A stretch of DNA of 64,000 nucleotides from Spirosoma endophyticum (GTDB taxonomy: Bacteria > Bacteroidota > Bacteroidia > Cytophagales > Spirosomataceae). Under the pieces are notes generated by a model that was not told the DNA's origin, ran no database searches, and saw only the letters and a list, made by a program, of their open reading frames with translations. The stretch covers positions 1,178,001 through 1,242,000 of the forward strand of contig NZ_FOLQ01000001.1 of assembly GCF_900112365.1 (NCBI RefSeq). Direction: 5' to 3'. Positions 26,626 to 34,771 of the stretch are shown here, in pieces (positions within the stretch are counted from its first letter, which is position 1; every line of letters starts with the position of its first letter). The translations under genes and the position numbers were made by a program.

Positions 26626-27267
26626 TTAAATAATCTGAAATTTGATAGCATACTTCACTAAGCCGATCGTCGTTTGAACACCCAATTTCTGCATCAGGTG
26701 TTTACGGTGCGTTTCAACGGTGGTAGGGCTAATGAATAATCGCTCAGCAATCTGCGTTCCTGAGTACTCTTGAGCAATCAGTTTCAGTACGTCCAGTTCC
26801 CGTTGCGTAATGGCTATTTTCTGAGGCTTCCCGGCATCAGGTATTAGCTCGATGCCCGCTTCATTCGCCAGTTGCATTAGCACTTGTTCGCTGTAAAACT
26901 TATTCCCTTTAGCAATCATACTCAAAGCAGTTTCCAATTCGCTGCGTTCGGCATTTTTCAGTACATACCCGTCAGCTCCGGCACGAATGGCCTCTTTGAT
27001 CGCTTCGGGTTGGTCAGCCACTGTCAGTAAGCAAATTTTTACGTGGGGAAACCGCTCACGGAGTTGAAGCGTCAGTTCAATCCCTCCCATAACGGGCATC
27101 TGCACATCAGAAACGACGAGCGTTATGTCCGGTTCAATTTCCAGTGCCGTTAACACCTGTCGACCATTAGTGTGTTTCGATACGACCTCAACTCCATCTA
27201 TACTCGACAGCAGCATAGCAATGCCATCCAGCAAAATCCGATGATCGTCCGCTACAAGAATTCGCAT
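26626..27267 (-). CDS. NarL/FixJ-type response regulator
   Basis: The 213-residue regulator has a receiver domain (Asp7/Asp8, phospho-acceptor Asp54 in VVSDVQMP, and the conserved Lys in VLKNAERSEL) and a LuxR-type HTH (about 145-205, ITQRELDVLKLIAQEYSG). It is a transcription factor that would be phosphorylated by the HisKA_3 kinase encoded convergently. The ATG at 27267 is preferred over an in-frame TTG at 27288 because MRILVADDHR is the usual beginning. The spacer upstream (27268-27612) has no gene but carries several structured elements. Confidence 0.93.
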   Translation of the reverse strand: MRILVADDHRILLDGIAMLLSSIDGVEVVSKHTNGRQVLTALEIEPDITLVVSDVQMPVMGGIELTLQLRERFPHVKICLLTVADQPEAIKEAIRAGADGYVLKNAERSELETALSMIAKGNKFYSEQVLMQLANEAGIELIPDAGKPQKIAITQRELDVLKLIAQEYSGTQIAERLFISPTTVETHRKHLMQKLGVQTTIGLVKYAIKFQII

Positions 27268-27360
27268 GGGTGTGGCTGGCAATGACAAATCGATTGTAAT
27301 CTGATAAATAAAGTACTAAAAGTCAACTTTCTGTAAATCAGCATGGTGATAATATACTTA

Positions 27361-27430
27361 TAGACGTACAGAGGCTCACTTAGCAAAGCCGGTCCTTCTT
27401 CCGGCCTTACACAGTGAGCGGAAAAGTCTA
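27361..27430. repeat. Nested 70-bp palindrome
   Basis: Three paired segments share one centre: TAGAC/GTCTA outermost, GCTCACT (27374-27380) with AGTGAGC (27413-27419), and GCCGG (27388-27392) with CCGGC (27401-27405). The arms are separated by matched internal loops. No T-run follows, so it is unlike a plain terminator. Confidence 0.6.
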
Positions 27431-27480
27431 CGATGTGGATGAATTACTGCTGTAAAGTTCCCAACTTTTGTACCGCCCGG

Positions 27481-27526
27481 AAATCCCCGATTTCCATGAT
27501 TTCGCATCCTATAATTTAAGGACATT
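27481..27526 (+). repeat. 46-bp element, copy 2
   Basis: This is the direct-orientation partner of 24080-24125. No gene begins after it on the plus strand; a terminator hairpin follows 26 bp later. Copies 1 and 2 bracket the kinase/regulator module. Confidence 0.6.
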
Positions 27527-27551
27527 TTAGTTGATAGATCAGGTACAATGC

Positions 27552-27580
27552 AAAACGCCCGGCACAGAGCCGGGCGTTTT
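27552..27580. terminator. Terminator downstream of the CorC-like gene
   Basis: AAAACGCCCGG and CCGGGCGTTTT form an 11-bp stem with a 7-base loop and T-runs on either side. It terminates the minus-strand gene at 27613 and any plus-strand transcript crossing the spacer. Confidence 0.85.
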
Positions 27581-27612
27581 TACTTTATGGTTTACGGATG
27601 ATACGTAGCGAT

Positions 27613-28902
27613 TTATTCTTCAGCGAACTTCTTCACCAGAATCTTGTCAATTCGGCTTTTATCCATGTCCATAATCTCAAAACGATACGTATGCCAGACA
27701 AACGTTTCGCCCGTTTGAGGGATGTCTTTTAGGATATGGAGCGCGAAACCTCCCAACGTATCAAAACCAGTCAGGTCGCGTCGGGCTTGCGCTGTAATAT
27801 TAATCGAGAAATACGATAAAAAGTCCTCGAACGGCAATTGGGCATCAATTAAAAAGCTGCCGTCTTCACGCTCCCGAATTTCATAATCGGAATGGATATC
27901 ATCGTTGATGTCGCCTACCAGTACGTCCAGAATATCATTAAGCGTAATCACGCCCAGCACGCCACCATACTCGTCAACAATGACGCCAACGTATTGCCGA
28001 CGCTCCCGGAAACGCTCAAGTACCTGATACGCTTTGTTGTTTTCAGGAATGAAAAGCACGTCACGCTTCATGCCGTTCAGGCGGGCCAGCTCGGTATCCA
28101 GGTCTTTACCCAAGAAATCTTTCGTATAAATTAAGCCCACAACTTCATCGACACCCCCATTACAGAGCGGATAAACAGAGTGTTTATGCTCCAGAATCCG
28201 CGCTTTATTTTCGGCGAGATCGTCCTCTAAATCAAGGTAAACGATTTCCTGTCGGTTGGTCATGAGCGATGTAATTTTACGGTCGCCTAGCTGGAATACG
28301 TTCTGAACAATCTCCTGTTCAATTTCCTCAATGGCCCCGCCCGACGTTCCTTCCTGAATTAAGCTTTTAATCTCTTCTTCCGTCACCGCACTTTCGTTAG
28401 GCTTAACATTCAGGACTTTAAGCAATAAATCACTTGAAATTGTGAGTAAAGCAATAAAGGGAGAGGTCAGTTTAGAAAGCACATTCATGGGCGCAGCCAT
28501 TGTTTTGGCAATGCCCTCGGGGTTTGAAAGACCAATGCGCTTGGGAACCAGTTCACCAAACACAAGCGAGAAATAGGTAAGAAACAGCAGCACAATCACT
28601 ACGGCAACCGTATGCGCGTAAGGACGTATCAGTTCAATTTGAGCAACAAAGTTCTGGACATCGGTCGTTAACGTATCGCCGGAAAAAATACCGAGCAAAA
28701 TACCGATCAGCGTAATGCCGATCTGTACGGTTGACAGAAATCGATTGGGCGAATTAGATAGATCCAGCGCAGCCTGTGCCTGGCGGTCCCCATTCTTGGC
28801 GGCTGATTCTAACTTGGATTTACGGGATGAAACTAAAGCGATTTCTGACATAGAGAACACCCCGTTCAACAGTGTCAGTAGTACTATTATAAGAAGTTCC
28901 AC
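27613..28902 (-). CDS. CorC/HlyC-family membrane protein (CNNM-like)
   Basis: The 429-residue protein has an N-terminal DUF21 (CNNM) membrane domain, beginning VELLIIVLLTLLNGVFSMSE and ending near residue 180. Two CBS domains follow (about 205-330, DRKITSLMTNRQEIVYLDLE), then a CorC_HlyC transporter-associated domain (about 350-425). Members are linked to Mg2+/Co2+ efflux. I place the start at the GTG at 28902, because family members begin there and the frame further upstream overlaps the divergent Nudix gene. A paralogue lies at 51407-52696. Confidence 0.88.
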   Translation of the reverse strand: MELLIIVLLTLLNGVFSMSEIALVSSRKSKLESAAKNGDRQAQAALDLSNSPNRFLSTVQIGITLIGILLGIFSGDTLTTDVQNFVAQIELIRPYAHTVAVVIVLLFLTYFSLVFGELVPKRIGLSNPEGIAKTMAAPMNVLSKLTSPFIALLTISSDLLLKVLNVKPNESAVTEEEIKSLIQEGTSGGAIEEIEQEIVQNVFQLGDRKITSLMTNRQEIVYLDLEDDLAENKARILEHKHSVYPLCNGGVDEVVGLIYTKDFLGKDLDTELARLNGMKRDVLFIPENNKAYQVLERFRERRQYVGVIVDEYGGVLGVITLNDILDVLVGDINDDIHSDYEIREREDGSFLIDAQLPFEDFLSYFSINITAQARRDLTGFDTLGGFALHILKDIPQTGETFVWHTYRFEIMDMDKSRIDKILVKKFAEE

Positions 28903-29019
28903 AAAGGGATATGATTGGCCTGGTGCAAAAATAAAGAAACTGAACTTGTTTCTAATAGGTTCGGTCGTGCGCAGAACGTCAGTTTTGCTACTTTTACGCT
29001 TCGAAACACTCTTGTCCCG

Positions 29020-29736
29020 ATGATTGTCTTCATTAACGACCGCCCCATAAAGCTCGTTGGCCCTAAAGCTGCTTCTCAATTAATTGCCCCAATAGGTCGT
29101 ATTCCGGCCAATCGTCAGGCATATATCGACTATGATCATATTGTCGATGCTCGTTTGGAAGCACTAAAAGAAGATGCTTTACAGGGTCACTTGCTGGTAC
29201 TCAACGCTACACCATCTACCGTTGGAAAACTGCTTGCCTTACTTCAGAAAACCAATGCCAAGCCGCTGCTATCGGTTACGTTAGGGTGTCTTGATAAGGA
29301 TGCCTGCGAAGAAGCCATCAAAAAACCATTCAAAATTATTAAAGCTGCAGGTGGCGTCGTCATTAAAGGCAACAAAATGCTGCTTATGTTCCGGCGGGGT
29401 GTTTGGGATCTACCAAAGGGGAAATTAGACGATGGCGAATCGTCGCGAAAAGCTGCTGTTCGCGAGGTACAGGAGGAAACCGGCGTCCGGGCAACCCTGG
29501 GCGAACGCATCTGCACCACCTGGCATACCTACAACCTCAACGGAAACCGTATCCTGAAACGTACCAAATGGTATCGGATGACGGTGCTGGATGATAGCCG
29601 TATGGCTCCTCAAGCCGAAGAAGACATTGAGAAGCTAGCCTGGTTAGACCGAAAAGAGACGAAACTCGCCCTCACAAACTCGTTCAGTTCAATCCGATAC
29701 GTCATTGACGCCGTTAATCAGCTGGTGAGTCAGTAG
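29020..29736 (+). CDS. Nudix hydrolase with N-terminal extension
   Basis: The 238-residue protein has a ~105-residue N-terminal part of unknown fold, then a Nudix domain with the box beginning GKLDDGESSRKAAVREV and ending QEETGV. Nudix enzymes cleave nucleoside diphosphates linked to another group; the substrate is not evident. The ATG at 29020 is preferred over in-frame starts further up, since a promoter-like TACTTTTA lies just before it. Its end overlaps the converging coaD gene by 23 bp. Confidence 0.85.
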   Translation: MIVFINDRPIKLVGPKAASQLIAPIGRIPANRQAYIDYDHIVDARLEALKEDALQGHLLVLNATPSTVGKLLALLQKTNAKPLLSVTLGCLDKDACEEAIKKPFKIIKAAGGVVIKGNKMLLMFRRGVWDLPKGKLDDGESSRKAAVREVQEETGVRATLGERICTTWHTYNLNGNRILKRTKWYRMTVLDDSRMAPQAEEDIEKLAWLDRKETKLALTNSFSSIRYVIDAVNQLVSQ

Positions 29737-30217
29737 GCGACGGAACAGGATTCACAGCCGCACTGGTTAAGGCATAGGGAAGAAACGTATCGACAGGCTG
29801 TCCATACCGGTGAAGGTCGCGGATAATACTCGAACTGATAGGCGCCAGATTGGGCGATGTAATCAGGAAAACCGTTTCAACGTCTTCATATACGTAGCGG
29901 TTAACCTGTGAAATCCCATTTTCATATTCAAAGTCGGTAGTATTACGCAGGCCACGTAGCAGAAACGTTGCGCCAATTTTCCGGGCTACGTTAGCCGTGA
30001 GGTCTTCGTAGCTTATGACCCGTACGGCAGGATAATGAAGAAAGGCCCCTTCAATTAAGTTGATCATCTGCTCCAGTGGGAAGTAACGCTCTTTTCGGGC
30101 ATTACGCCCAATTCCGATCACAACTTCGTCAAATAAGCGTAAGCCACGTAGGACAATATCTTCGTGTCCTTTCGTAAACGGATCAAATGAACCAGGAAAC
30201 AGGGCAATACGCTTCAT
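29714..30217 (-). CDS. coaD: Phosphopantetheine adenylyltransferase
   Basis: The 167-residue enzyme transfers AMP from ATP to 4'-phosphopantetheine, the fourth step of coenzyme A synthesis. It shows the nucleotidyltransferase motif FPGSFDPFTKGHEDIV and the second motif PISSSIIRDL, with substrate residues in LLRGLRNTTDFEYE. The ATG at 30217 gives the standard beginning MKRIALFPG; in-frame codons further upstream are not needed. The tail (SAAVNPVPSPTDSPAD) is slightly longer than usual and overlaps the Nudix gene by 23 bp. DUF3822 lies directly upstream. Confidence 0.95.
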   Translation of the reverse strand: MKRIALFPGSFDPFTKGHEDIVLRGLRLFDEVVIGIGRNARKERYFPLEQMINLIEGAFLHYPAVRVISYEDLTANVARKIGATFLLRGLRNTTDFEYENGISQVNRYVYEDVETVFLITSPNLAPISSSIIRDLHRYGQPVDTFLPYALTSAAVNPVPSPTDSPAD

Positions 30218-30291
30218 ACGCTGGAATGAATAAATGAGTGAGTTGGCAAATTTCGGGACGAACCTACTCACACAATCACTAATTCGCTAAT

Positions 30292-31197
30292 TCATTCGCT
30301 CATTAAACCGAGACCGTACAAACTTAAATAACGATGATCGGGAAGGTCGTTAAAGTCAGCGGCCAGCGCTAGACCGGCGGGCGCACGGCCAAAGGAAAGA
30401 TGTGGAAGAAACCGCTTTAATTCCGTAAAGGCTTCAGCAAACGGAGTAATCTCTCCGTAGAGGGCAATGTGTACGGTGTCGACACTCAGTTGCTGCTCGT
30501 CCAGTGCATACAAGACGTAGTAAACCAGGTCCTGCACATTTTTATACCCGAATCGATTGCAGTACTGTAGTTTGTGCGCTTTGCGGAATATGATCGTAAC
30601 ATACTCATCTTCAAAATAGAGATAAACTGAATCAGGCGTCAGTGTGTGGCGATCCAGATCGGCGGTAGCCTGAAGCAGGGCACTAATCTGATGGACGTAC
30701 CTTAACGGCTGAAGCGGATATACTTCCGAAAAATAATCTACGAGTTGGTGCTCTACATTAAAAACCGACAGAAAACCCTCAGCCTCATGATCGTGTGTCT
30801 GCGCAAATTCGTGAGCAGGTAGTGAACTTCCCCGCATGAAAGCCAGATAACTACCCGCATATTCTTTCCGGAAAAGCGGTTTGGGCACCAGCGTAAACGA
30901 GGGCGAATTAACCCCGATACGTATTTCCTGCCAGGGTCCGGCAGCCAGCACCGCATGATTGCGGAAAACATCGGGCAGCACACTTGTTAACGGCCGCTCG
31001 GTCAGTAGGGATGGGAACGCATAATCCTCAAGACACAATGCCCGTCCACCCGCATCCTGCACCAGCAACCGAAGGCGATCTCGTCCAACTTCCAGGCACA
31101 GCACCGATTTTTCAGTATGGGCAGGGTCGAACGAGTTGGAGCGTATCGTTACGGTGGGCGCGAGGGTCACAGCGGTTTGCAAAGCTTTGGGATACAA
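30292..31197 (-). CDS. DUF3822 family protein
   Basis: The 301-residue protein matches DUF3822, an actin-like-ATPase-fold family found almost only in Bacteroidota. It shows a conserved LCLEVGRDRLRLLV start and the end pattern LSLYGLGLM. In many relatives the order is DUF3822-rsmD-coaD; here coaD follows directly after a 74-bp gap and no rsmD is present. The function is unknown. The neighbours suggest a housekeeping role. Confidence 0.85.
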   Translation of the reverse strand: MYPKALQTAVTLAPTVTIRSNSFDPAHTEKSVLCLEVGRDRLRLLVQDAGGRALCLEDYAFPSLLTERPLTSVLPDVFRNHAVLAAGPWQEIRIGVNSPSFTLVPKPLFRKEYAGSYLAFMRGSSLPAHEFAQTHDHEAEGFLSVFNVEHQLVDYFSEVYPLQPLRYVHQISALLQATADLDRHTLTPDSVYLYFEDEYVTIIFRKAHKLQYCNRFGYKNVQDLVYYVLYALDEQQLSVDTVHIALYGEITPFAEAFTELKRFLPHLSFGRAPAGLALAADFNDLPDHRYLSLYGLGLMSE

Positions 31198-31267
31198 ATG
31201 GTAAAGGTAATAAAGGAGATCTGATCGTATAAAAAGTGGGTTGTCGCTAAGTTAGCTGTAATCATGT

Positions 31268-31771
31268 TTAACCCAAGTACCCTCGTAGCTGAAACACATC
31301 GTCAAGCGACTGACAATATCGGAATAAGGCATGTACTTCTTCGGGTGGATACTGCTTAACTTCCTCGAAACTCATCAGACGGACATCTTCAATAATCTGC
31401 CCATCAAGACTCATTTCAGGATCGATGCCCTGCCGTAGTGAACCACCCGTTGCCCGTACAGTGAAAAACAGTTCCATGGCATGGAGGGGTGGTTGCATAA
31501 ATTCGTTCACGAACAATAGTGGCCCGATTTCAACCTCCAGCCCTGTTTCTTCCATAAATTCCCGAATCAGCGCATCGGGCGCTGTTTCACCAAACTGCGC
31601 CCCACCACCCGGCGGACACCAGAACGTATTCGTTGGACCAATGCCCCGGTGTCTGACCATCAACAGACGGTCATCTTCGCGATACAGGCCGCAAACCCGA
31701 AGCCGAAGCCGATTTCCATATAATTTCAGCACCTCTTCGCGGGGCTTGTCTACATCTGCTACCTGCGTCAC
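31268..31771 (-). CDS. Nudix hydrolase
   Basis: The 167-residue Nudix protein has its box within PGGGAQFGETAPDALIREF and MEETGLEVE. It begins near VTQVADVDKPREEV and lacks extra domains. An in-frame TTG at 31798 was rejected because a -7 promoter element (31796-31803, minus strand) overlaps it; the GTG at 31771 lies just after the expected transcription start. The general fold is certain; the substrate (nucleotide sugar, dNTP or other) is not. Confidence 0.8.
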   Translation of the reverse strand: MTQVADVDKPREEVLKLYGNRLRLRVCGLYREDDRLLMVRHRGIGPTNTFWCPPGGGAQFGETAPDALIREFMEETGLEVEIGPLLFVNEFMQPPLHAMELFFTVRATGGSLRQGIDPEMSLDGQIIEDVRLMSFEEVKQYPPEEVHALFRYCQSLDDVFQLRGYLG

Positions 31772-31795
31772 GATATTAAAAATGATAGAAAGACG

Positions 31796-31803
31796 CAAAG
31801 GTA
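31796..31803 (-). promoter_or_regulatory. -7 promoter element of the Nudix gene
   Basis: On the minus strand it reads TACCTTTG, an exact TAnnTTTG match, placing transcription start near 31790 and arguing for the GTG start at 31771. Confidence 0.45.
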
Positions 31804-31810
31804 AGTTTTT

Positions 31811-31894
31811 AATAATGAATTATAAATGATGAATGATTGCGGCACAAGAGACCGAGTACTTCCGCAAATCATTCATCATTTATAATTCATCATT
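31811..31894. repeat. Long AT-rich inverted repeat
   Basis: Arms of about 32 bp (31811-31842 and 31862-31894) pair with one mismatch and a one-base bulge around a ~20-base loop. They are built from the words ATGAATTATAAATGATGAAT. Related words occur at 62106-62178. Confidence 0.8.
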
Positions 31895-31897
31895 GAA

Positions 31898-32335
31898 TCA
31901 ATACGGGCTGCCTGAAATATAGCTTTCGAGAGAATCGATGCGTACTTTCTGATCCCGGATAATAGCGGTCACAACGTCATTAATGGAAATGATACCAATC
32001 AGTTCGCCCCGATCCATAACGGGCAAATGACGAATATGACGATCCGACATAATAACCATACAGTCTTCCAGCGTTTGTTCCGGCCCGATCGTAATTACGT
32101 TCGCCGTCATGACATCAGCAATCTGGGTATCGTCCGAATGGCGACCTTTCAGGATTACTTTCCGGGCATAGTCGCGTTCAGAAAAAATCCCGGTCAGCAC
32201 ACCTTTATCGACAACCAACAAGGCCCCAATATTCTTATCAGCCATGACTTGGAGCCCATCCAGTACAGTTTGATCGGACGAAACGCTGTACAGCGCATTA
32301 ATAGATTTTCCCTGGAGTATTTGACGTATGTTCAT
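31898..32335 (-). CDS. CBS-domain protein
   Basis: The 145-residue protein consists of two CBS domains (about 8-60 and 75-130; ALLVVDKGVLTGIFSERDYA and HLPVMDRGELIGIISINDVV). Paired CBS domains bind adenine nucleotides. It is the small stand-alone form with an unknown partner. The ATG at 32335 matches the family start MNIRQILQ; the open frame upstream runs through a Leu/Phe-rich stretch that is a low-complexity spacer. It is divergent from the helicase. Confidence 0.9.
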   Translation of the reverse strand: MNIRQILQGKSINALYSVSSDQTVLDGLQVMADKNIGALLVVDKGVLTGIFSERDYARKVILKGRHSDDTQIADVMTANVITIGPEQTLEDCMVIMSDRHIRHLPVMDRGELIGIISINDVVTAIIRDQKVRIDSLESYISGSPY

Positions 32336-32370
32336 GGGGCTGAAAGAATTAAGTGGTGGGTGAAAATAGG

Positions 32371-32415
32371 GAAAAAGGAGCAGGAAGGAAAGAGAAAGTA
32401 GAGAAAGAAAGAAAA
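32371..32415. other. Purine-rich tract in a divergent spacer
   Basis: About 45 bases are almost all A and G on the plus strand, between the CBS gene and the helicase gene. The complementary strand is a pyrimidine tract just upstream of the CBS start. No protein-binding motif is evident. Confidence 0.4.
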
Positions 32416-32489
32416 TATAGTATAAATCCCTGTTGATACAGTTAAGTTTTGCTCTTTTTTCTTTGCTGCTTTTTTTGTAATTTAGATGC

Positions 32490-33974
32490 ATGAACGAAAC
32501 CCAGACGGCCGCCAGTTTGCTGGCCAAACGCTTCCCTTTTAAGCCTACACCCGGTCAGGAACAGTTTTTCGAACAAATAGGCGCGTTCATCACCCCCCAG
32601 GAAATTGAACATTACCGCGATTGCTTTTTGCTACGTGGATATGCCGGTACCGGTAAAACTACGCTGGTCGGAACGCTCATTAAAGTGCTCCCCCGCTTTG
32701 GGTATAAGTCGGTATTGCTGGCACCTACTGGTCGGGCGGCCAAGGTTATGACCAATTACGCCAAAAAACCTGCGCAGACAATTCACCGAAAAATTTATCG
32801 TCAGGTAGCTGATCCCGGTTCGGGAACGCTGGCCTTTCAGCGGCAGAAAAATTACCACGAAGACACCTTGTTTATTGTCGATGAGGCTTCCATGATCTCC
32901 GATGAAGCGGATTTTGGGGGCAAAGGTTTACTCACCGATCTCATTGACTACGTTTTTGAGAACCCTGGCAACAAACTCTTACTGGTGGGCGATACGGCTC
33001 AGCTCCCCCCCGTTGGCCGCGAATTGAGCCCGGCACTGGATCGGGGATTTCTCGCCAGCGCCTTCGACATGACCGTGTATGAGCAGGAGCTGACCGAAGT
33101 AATGCGGCAGGATGAAGAGTCCGGCATTCTCTATAACGCAACTGGTTTGCGGATGCTGCTCGGCGACAGTGCGCCAAAACTCGTTGGCTTCGATGCGCTG
33201 GTCAATGATAACTCAACCATTTCCGCTGCCGACGCACCCGACATCCGGCTGAACGTCCACTCGTTCAGCGATATTTATAAAATGCCGCTGACAAAACTGG
33301 AAGATGGCATTCGCTACGCCTACGACAAATATGGGCGCGAGAACACCGCTATTATCTGTCGCTCGAACAAAACGGCAGTCCAATATAACCAGTTCGTCCG
33401 GCGGATGATCGATCAGTGCGAGGAAGAACTCGACACGGGTGATATGCTGATGATTGCCCGGAATAATTACACGATACTTGACGAAGACTCCCCGGCTGGT
33501 TTTCTGGCGAATGGTGAATTTGCTGAAGTCCAGAAAATCCGTAATAAAGAGGAGATGCACGGGTTTCGATTTGCAACCGTTACGTTGCGTTTGATCGATT
33601 ACGAGGAACAACCCGATTTCGACGCTAAAATCATGCTCGATACGTTGCATACACCGGTGCCATCGCTAACCGCCGATCAGTATAAAGCCTTGTATGAGAG
33701 CGTGATGAAGGATTATTTTTACATCAAAAGCAAGAAAGAACGTTCCGAAGCCGTTCGTCGAGATCCTTATCTGAACGCGTTACAGGTGAAATTTGCCTAC
33801 GCGCTTACCTGTCATAAGGCGCAGGGCGGACAGTGGAGCGCGGTATTCGTGGATCAGGGCTTTCTACCCGACGGACAGGTGAATCAGGAATTCATACGCT
33901 GGCTTTATACGGCGTTGACCCGCGCAACAGACGAAGCCTTTCTGATGAATTTCAATTCACAGTTTTTTGGCTAA
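32490..33974 (+). CDS. RecD-like ATP-dependent DNA helicase (SF1)
   Basis: The 494-residue helicase has Walker A GYAGTGKTTL (about 50-59), Walker B FIVDEASMIS, motif III LLVGDTAQLPPVG and a UvrD_C_2-type motif with YALTCHKAQGGQWSAVFVDQ and LYTALTRA. It resembles the RecD2/TraA-like AAA_30 proteins common in Bacteroidota, thought to unwind DNA 5' to 3'. There is no N-terminal RecD2 extension and no recB or recC nearby. DUF4126 follows after 42 bp and may be co-transcribed. Confidence 0.93.
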   Translation: MNETQTAASLLAKRFPFKPTPGQEQFFEQIGAFITPQEIEHYRDCFLLRGYAGTGKTTLVGTLIKVLPRFGYKSVLLAPTGRAAKVMTNYAKKPAQTIHRKIYRQVADPGSGTLAFQRQKNYHEDTLFIVDEASMISDEADFGGKGLLTDLIDYVFENPGNKLLLVGDTAQLPPVGRELSPALDRGFLASAFDMTVYEQELTEVMRQDEESGILYNATGLRMLLGDSAPKLVGFDALVNDNSTISAADAPDIRLNVHSFSDIYKMPLTKLEDGIRYAYDKYGRENTAIICRSNKTAVQYNQFVRRMIDQCEEELDTGDMLMIARNNYTILDEDSPAGFLANGEFAEVQKIRNKEEMHGFRFATVTLRLIDYEEQPDFDAKIMLDTLHTPVPSLTADQYKALYESVMKDYFYIKSKKERSEAVRRDPYLNALQVKFAYALTCHKAQGGQWSAVFVDQGFLPDGQVNQEFIRWLYTALTRATDEAFLMNFNSQFFG

Positions 33975-34016
33975 ACCCTACTGGCCTAAAATGGGTTAGG
34001 GTTTAAAAGCAAAGCT

Positions 34017-34649
34017 ATGTCTCTCGAATGGATTATGAGTGCCTGCATAGGCGTCGGCTTAGCCGCGTGCTGCGGGTTTCGTGTGTTTGTACCGTTGCTC
34101 ATCGCCAGTGTAGCCACTAAACTTGGCTTTGTTGGTACTATGGCTGGCTTTGAGTGGCTTAGCGAATGGCCCGCGCTGATTGGCCTTTCGGTTGCAACCA
34201 TCTTCGAGATCGGCTCCTATTATATTCCCTGGCTCGACAATTTTCTGGATACCCTTGCTACACCAGCCTCCATTATGGCCGGCACGTTGGTTAGTACGTC
34301 ATTTTTTCACATCGACACGCCCGTGCTACAGTGGGGACTGGGTTTGATCCTGGGTGGCGGTTCGGCGGGGATTGTGCAGGCAGGTACTAGTTTACTACGA
34401 ATGGGTTCCACCATGACGACGGGCGGTATAGCCAATCCGGTGGTAGCCACAGGCGAGAACATAGCCTCGTTTGGTCTATCGCTTTTCACCATCTTTTTAC
34501 CGCTGATTGCTATTGTCATCATTGGACTTGTGATGCTCTTTATTATTGGACGATTGATAGCCCGTCGGAAAGTCTGGTTTACGCGACCTTCCAAACAGGG
34601 CGGTAACTCAATCAGCCAGATTCCCCGCAGTAGCAACGGACGCATGTAG
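34017..34649 (+). CDS. DUF4126 membrane protein
   Basis: The 210-residue protein matches DUF4126, with about five membrane helices. Typical features are the glycine-rich start CIGVGLAACCGFRVFVPLL and SIMAGTLVSTSFF. The C-terminus after the last helix is basic and cytoplasmic (RRKVWFTRPSKQGG). The function is unknown. It follows the helicase on the same strand and precedes a degraded gene. Confidence 0.85.
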   Translation: MSLEWIMSACIGVGLAACCGFRVFVPLLIASVATKLGFVGTMAGFEWLSEWPALIGLSVATIFEIGSYYIPWLDNFLDTLATPASIMAGTLVSTSFFHIDTPVLQWGLGLILGGGSAGIVQAGTSLLRMGSTMTTGGIANPVVATGENIASFGLSLFTIFLPLIAIVIIGLVMLFIIGRLIARRKVWFTRPSKQGGNSISQIPRSSNGRM

Positions 34650-34771
34650 TAGTTTACGGCGATTACAACCATTTATTTTCCGTACAGGTCTAGCTCATAC
34701 CTGGTTTCACACATCATTACGTGGCAGATTACTACGTAGTTTGGGAGAAATGCTGTTAGAATAGCACTGTA

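Larger units (their letters stand above)
27268..27612. other. Gene-free spacer with structured elements
   Basis: I see no coding region in these 345 bp. They contain a nested three-step palindrome (27361-27430), the second copy of the 46-bp element (27481-27526) and a GC-rich terminator hairpin (27552-27580). The first ~90 bp are AT-rich and probably hold the promoter of the response regulator. Confidence 0.6.

Noticed and set aside
24080..27526. Element copies read as attachment sites of a mobile element
   Set aside because: No integrase, transposase or tRNA gene is near. The copies differ at 9 of 46 positions, more than expected for a recent insertion. I keep them only as repeats.
31898..32527. 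Membrane-anchored longer form of the CBS protein
   Set aside because: The upstream part translates a low-complexity pyrimidine tract of the spacer into a Leu/Phe-rich stretch. The frame start overlaps the divergent helicase gene.
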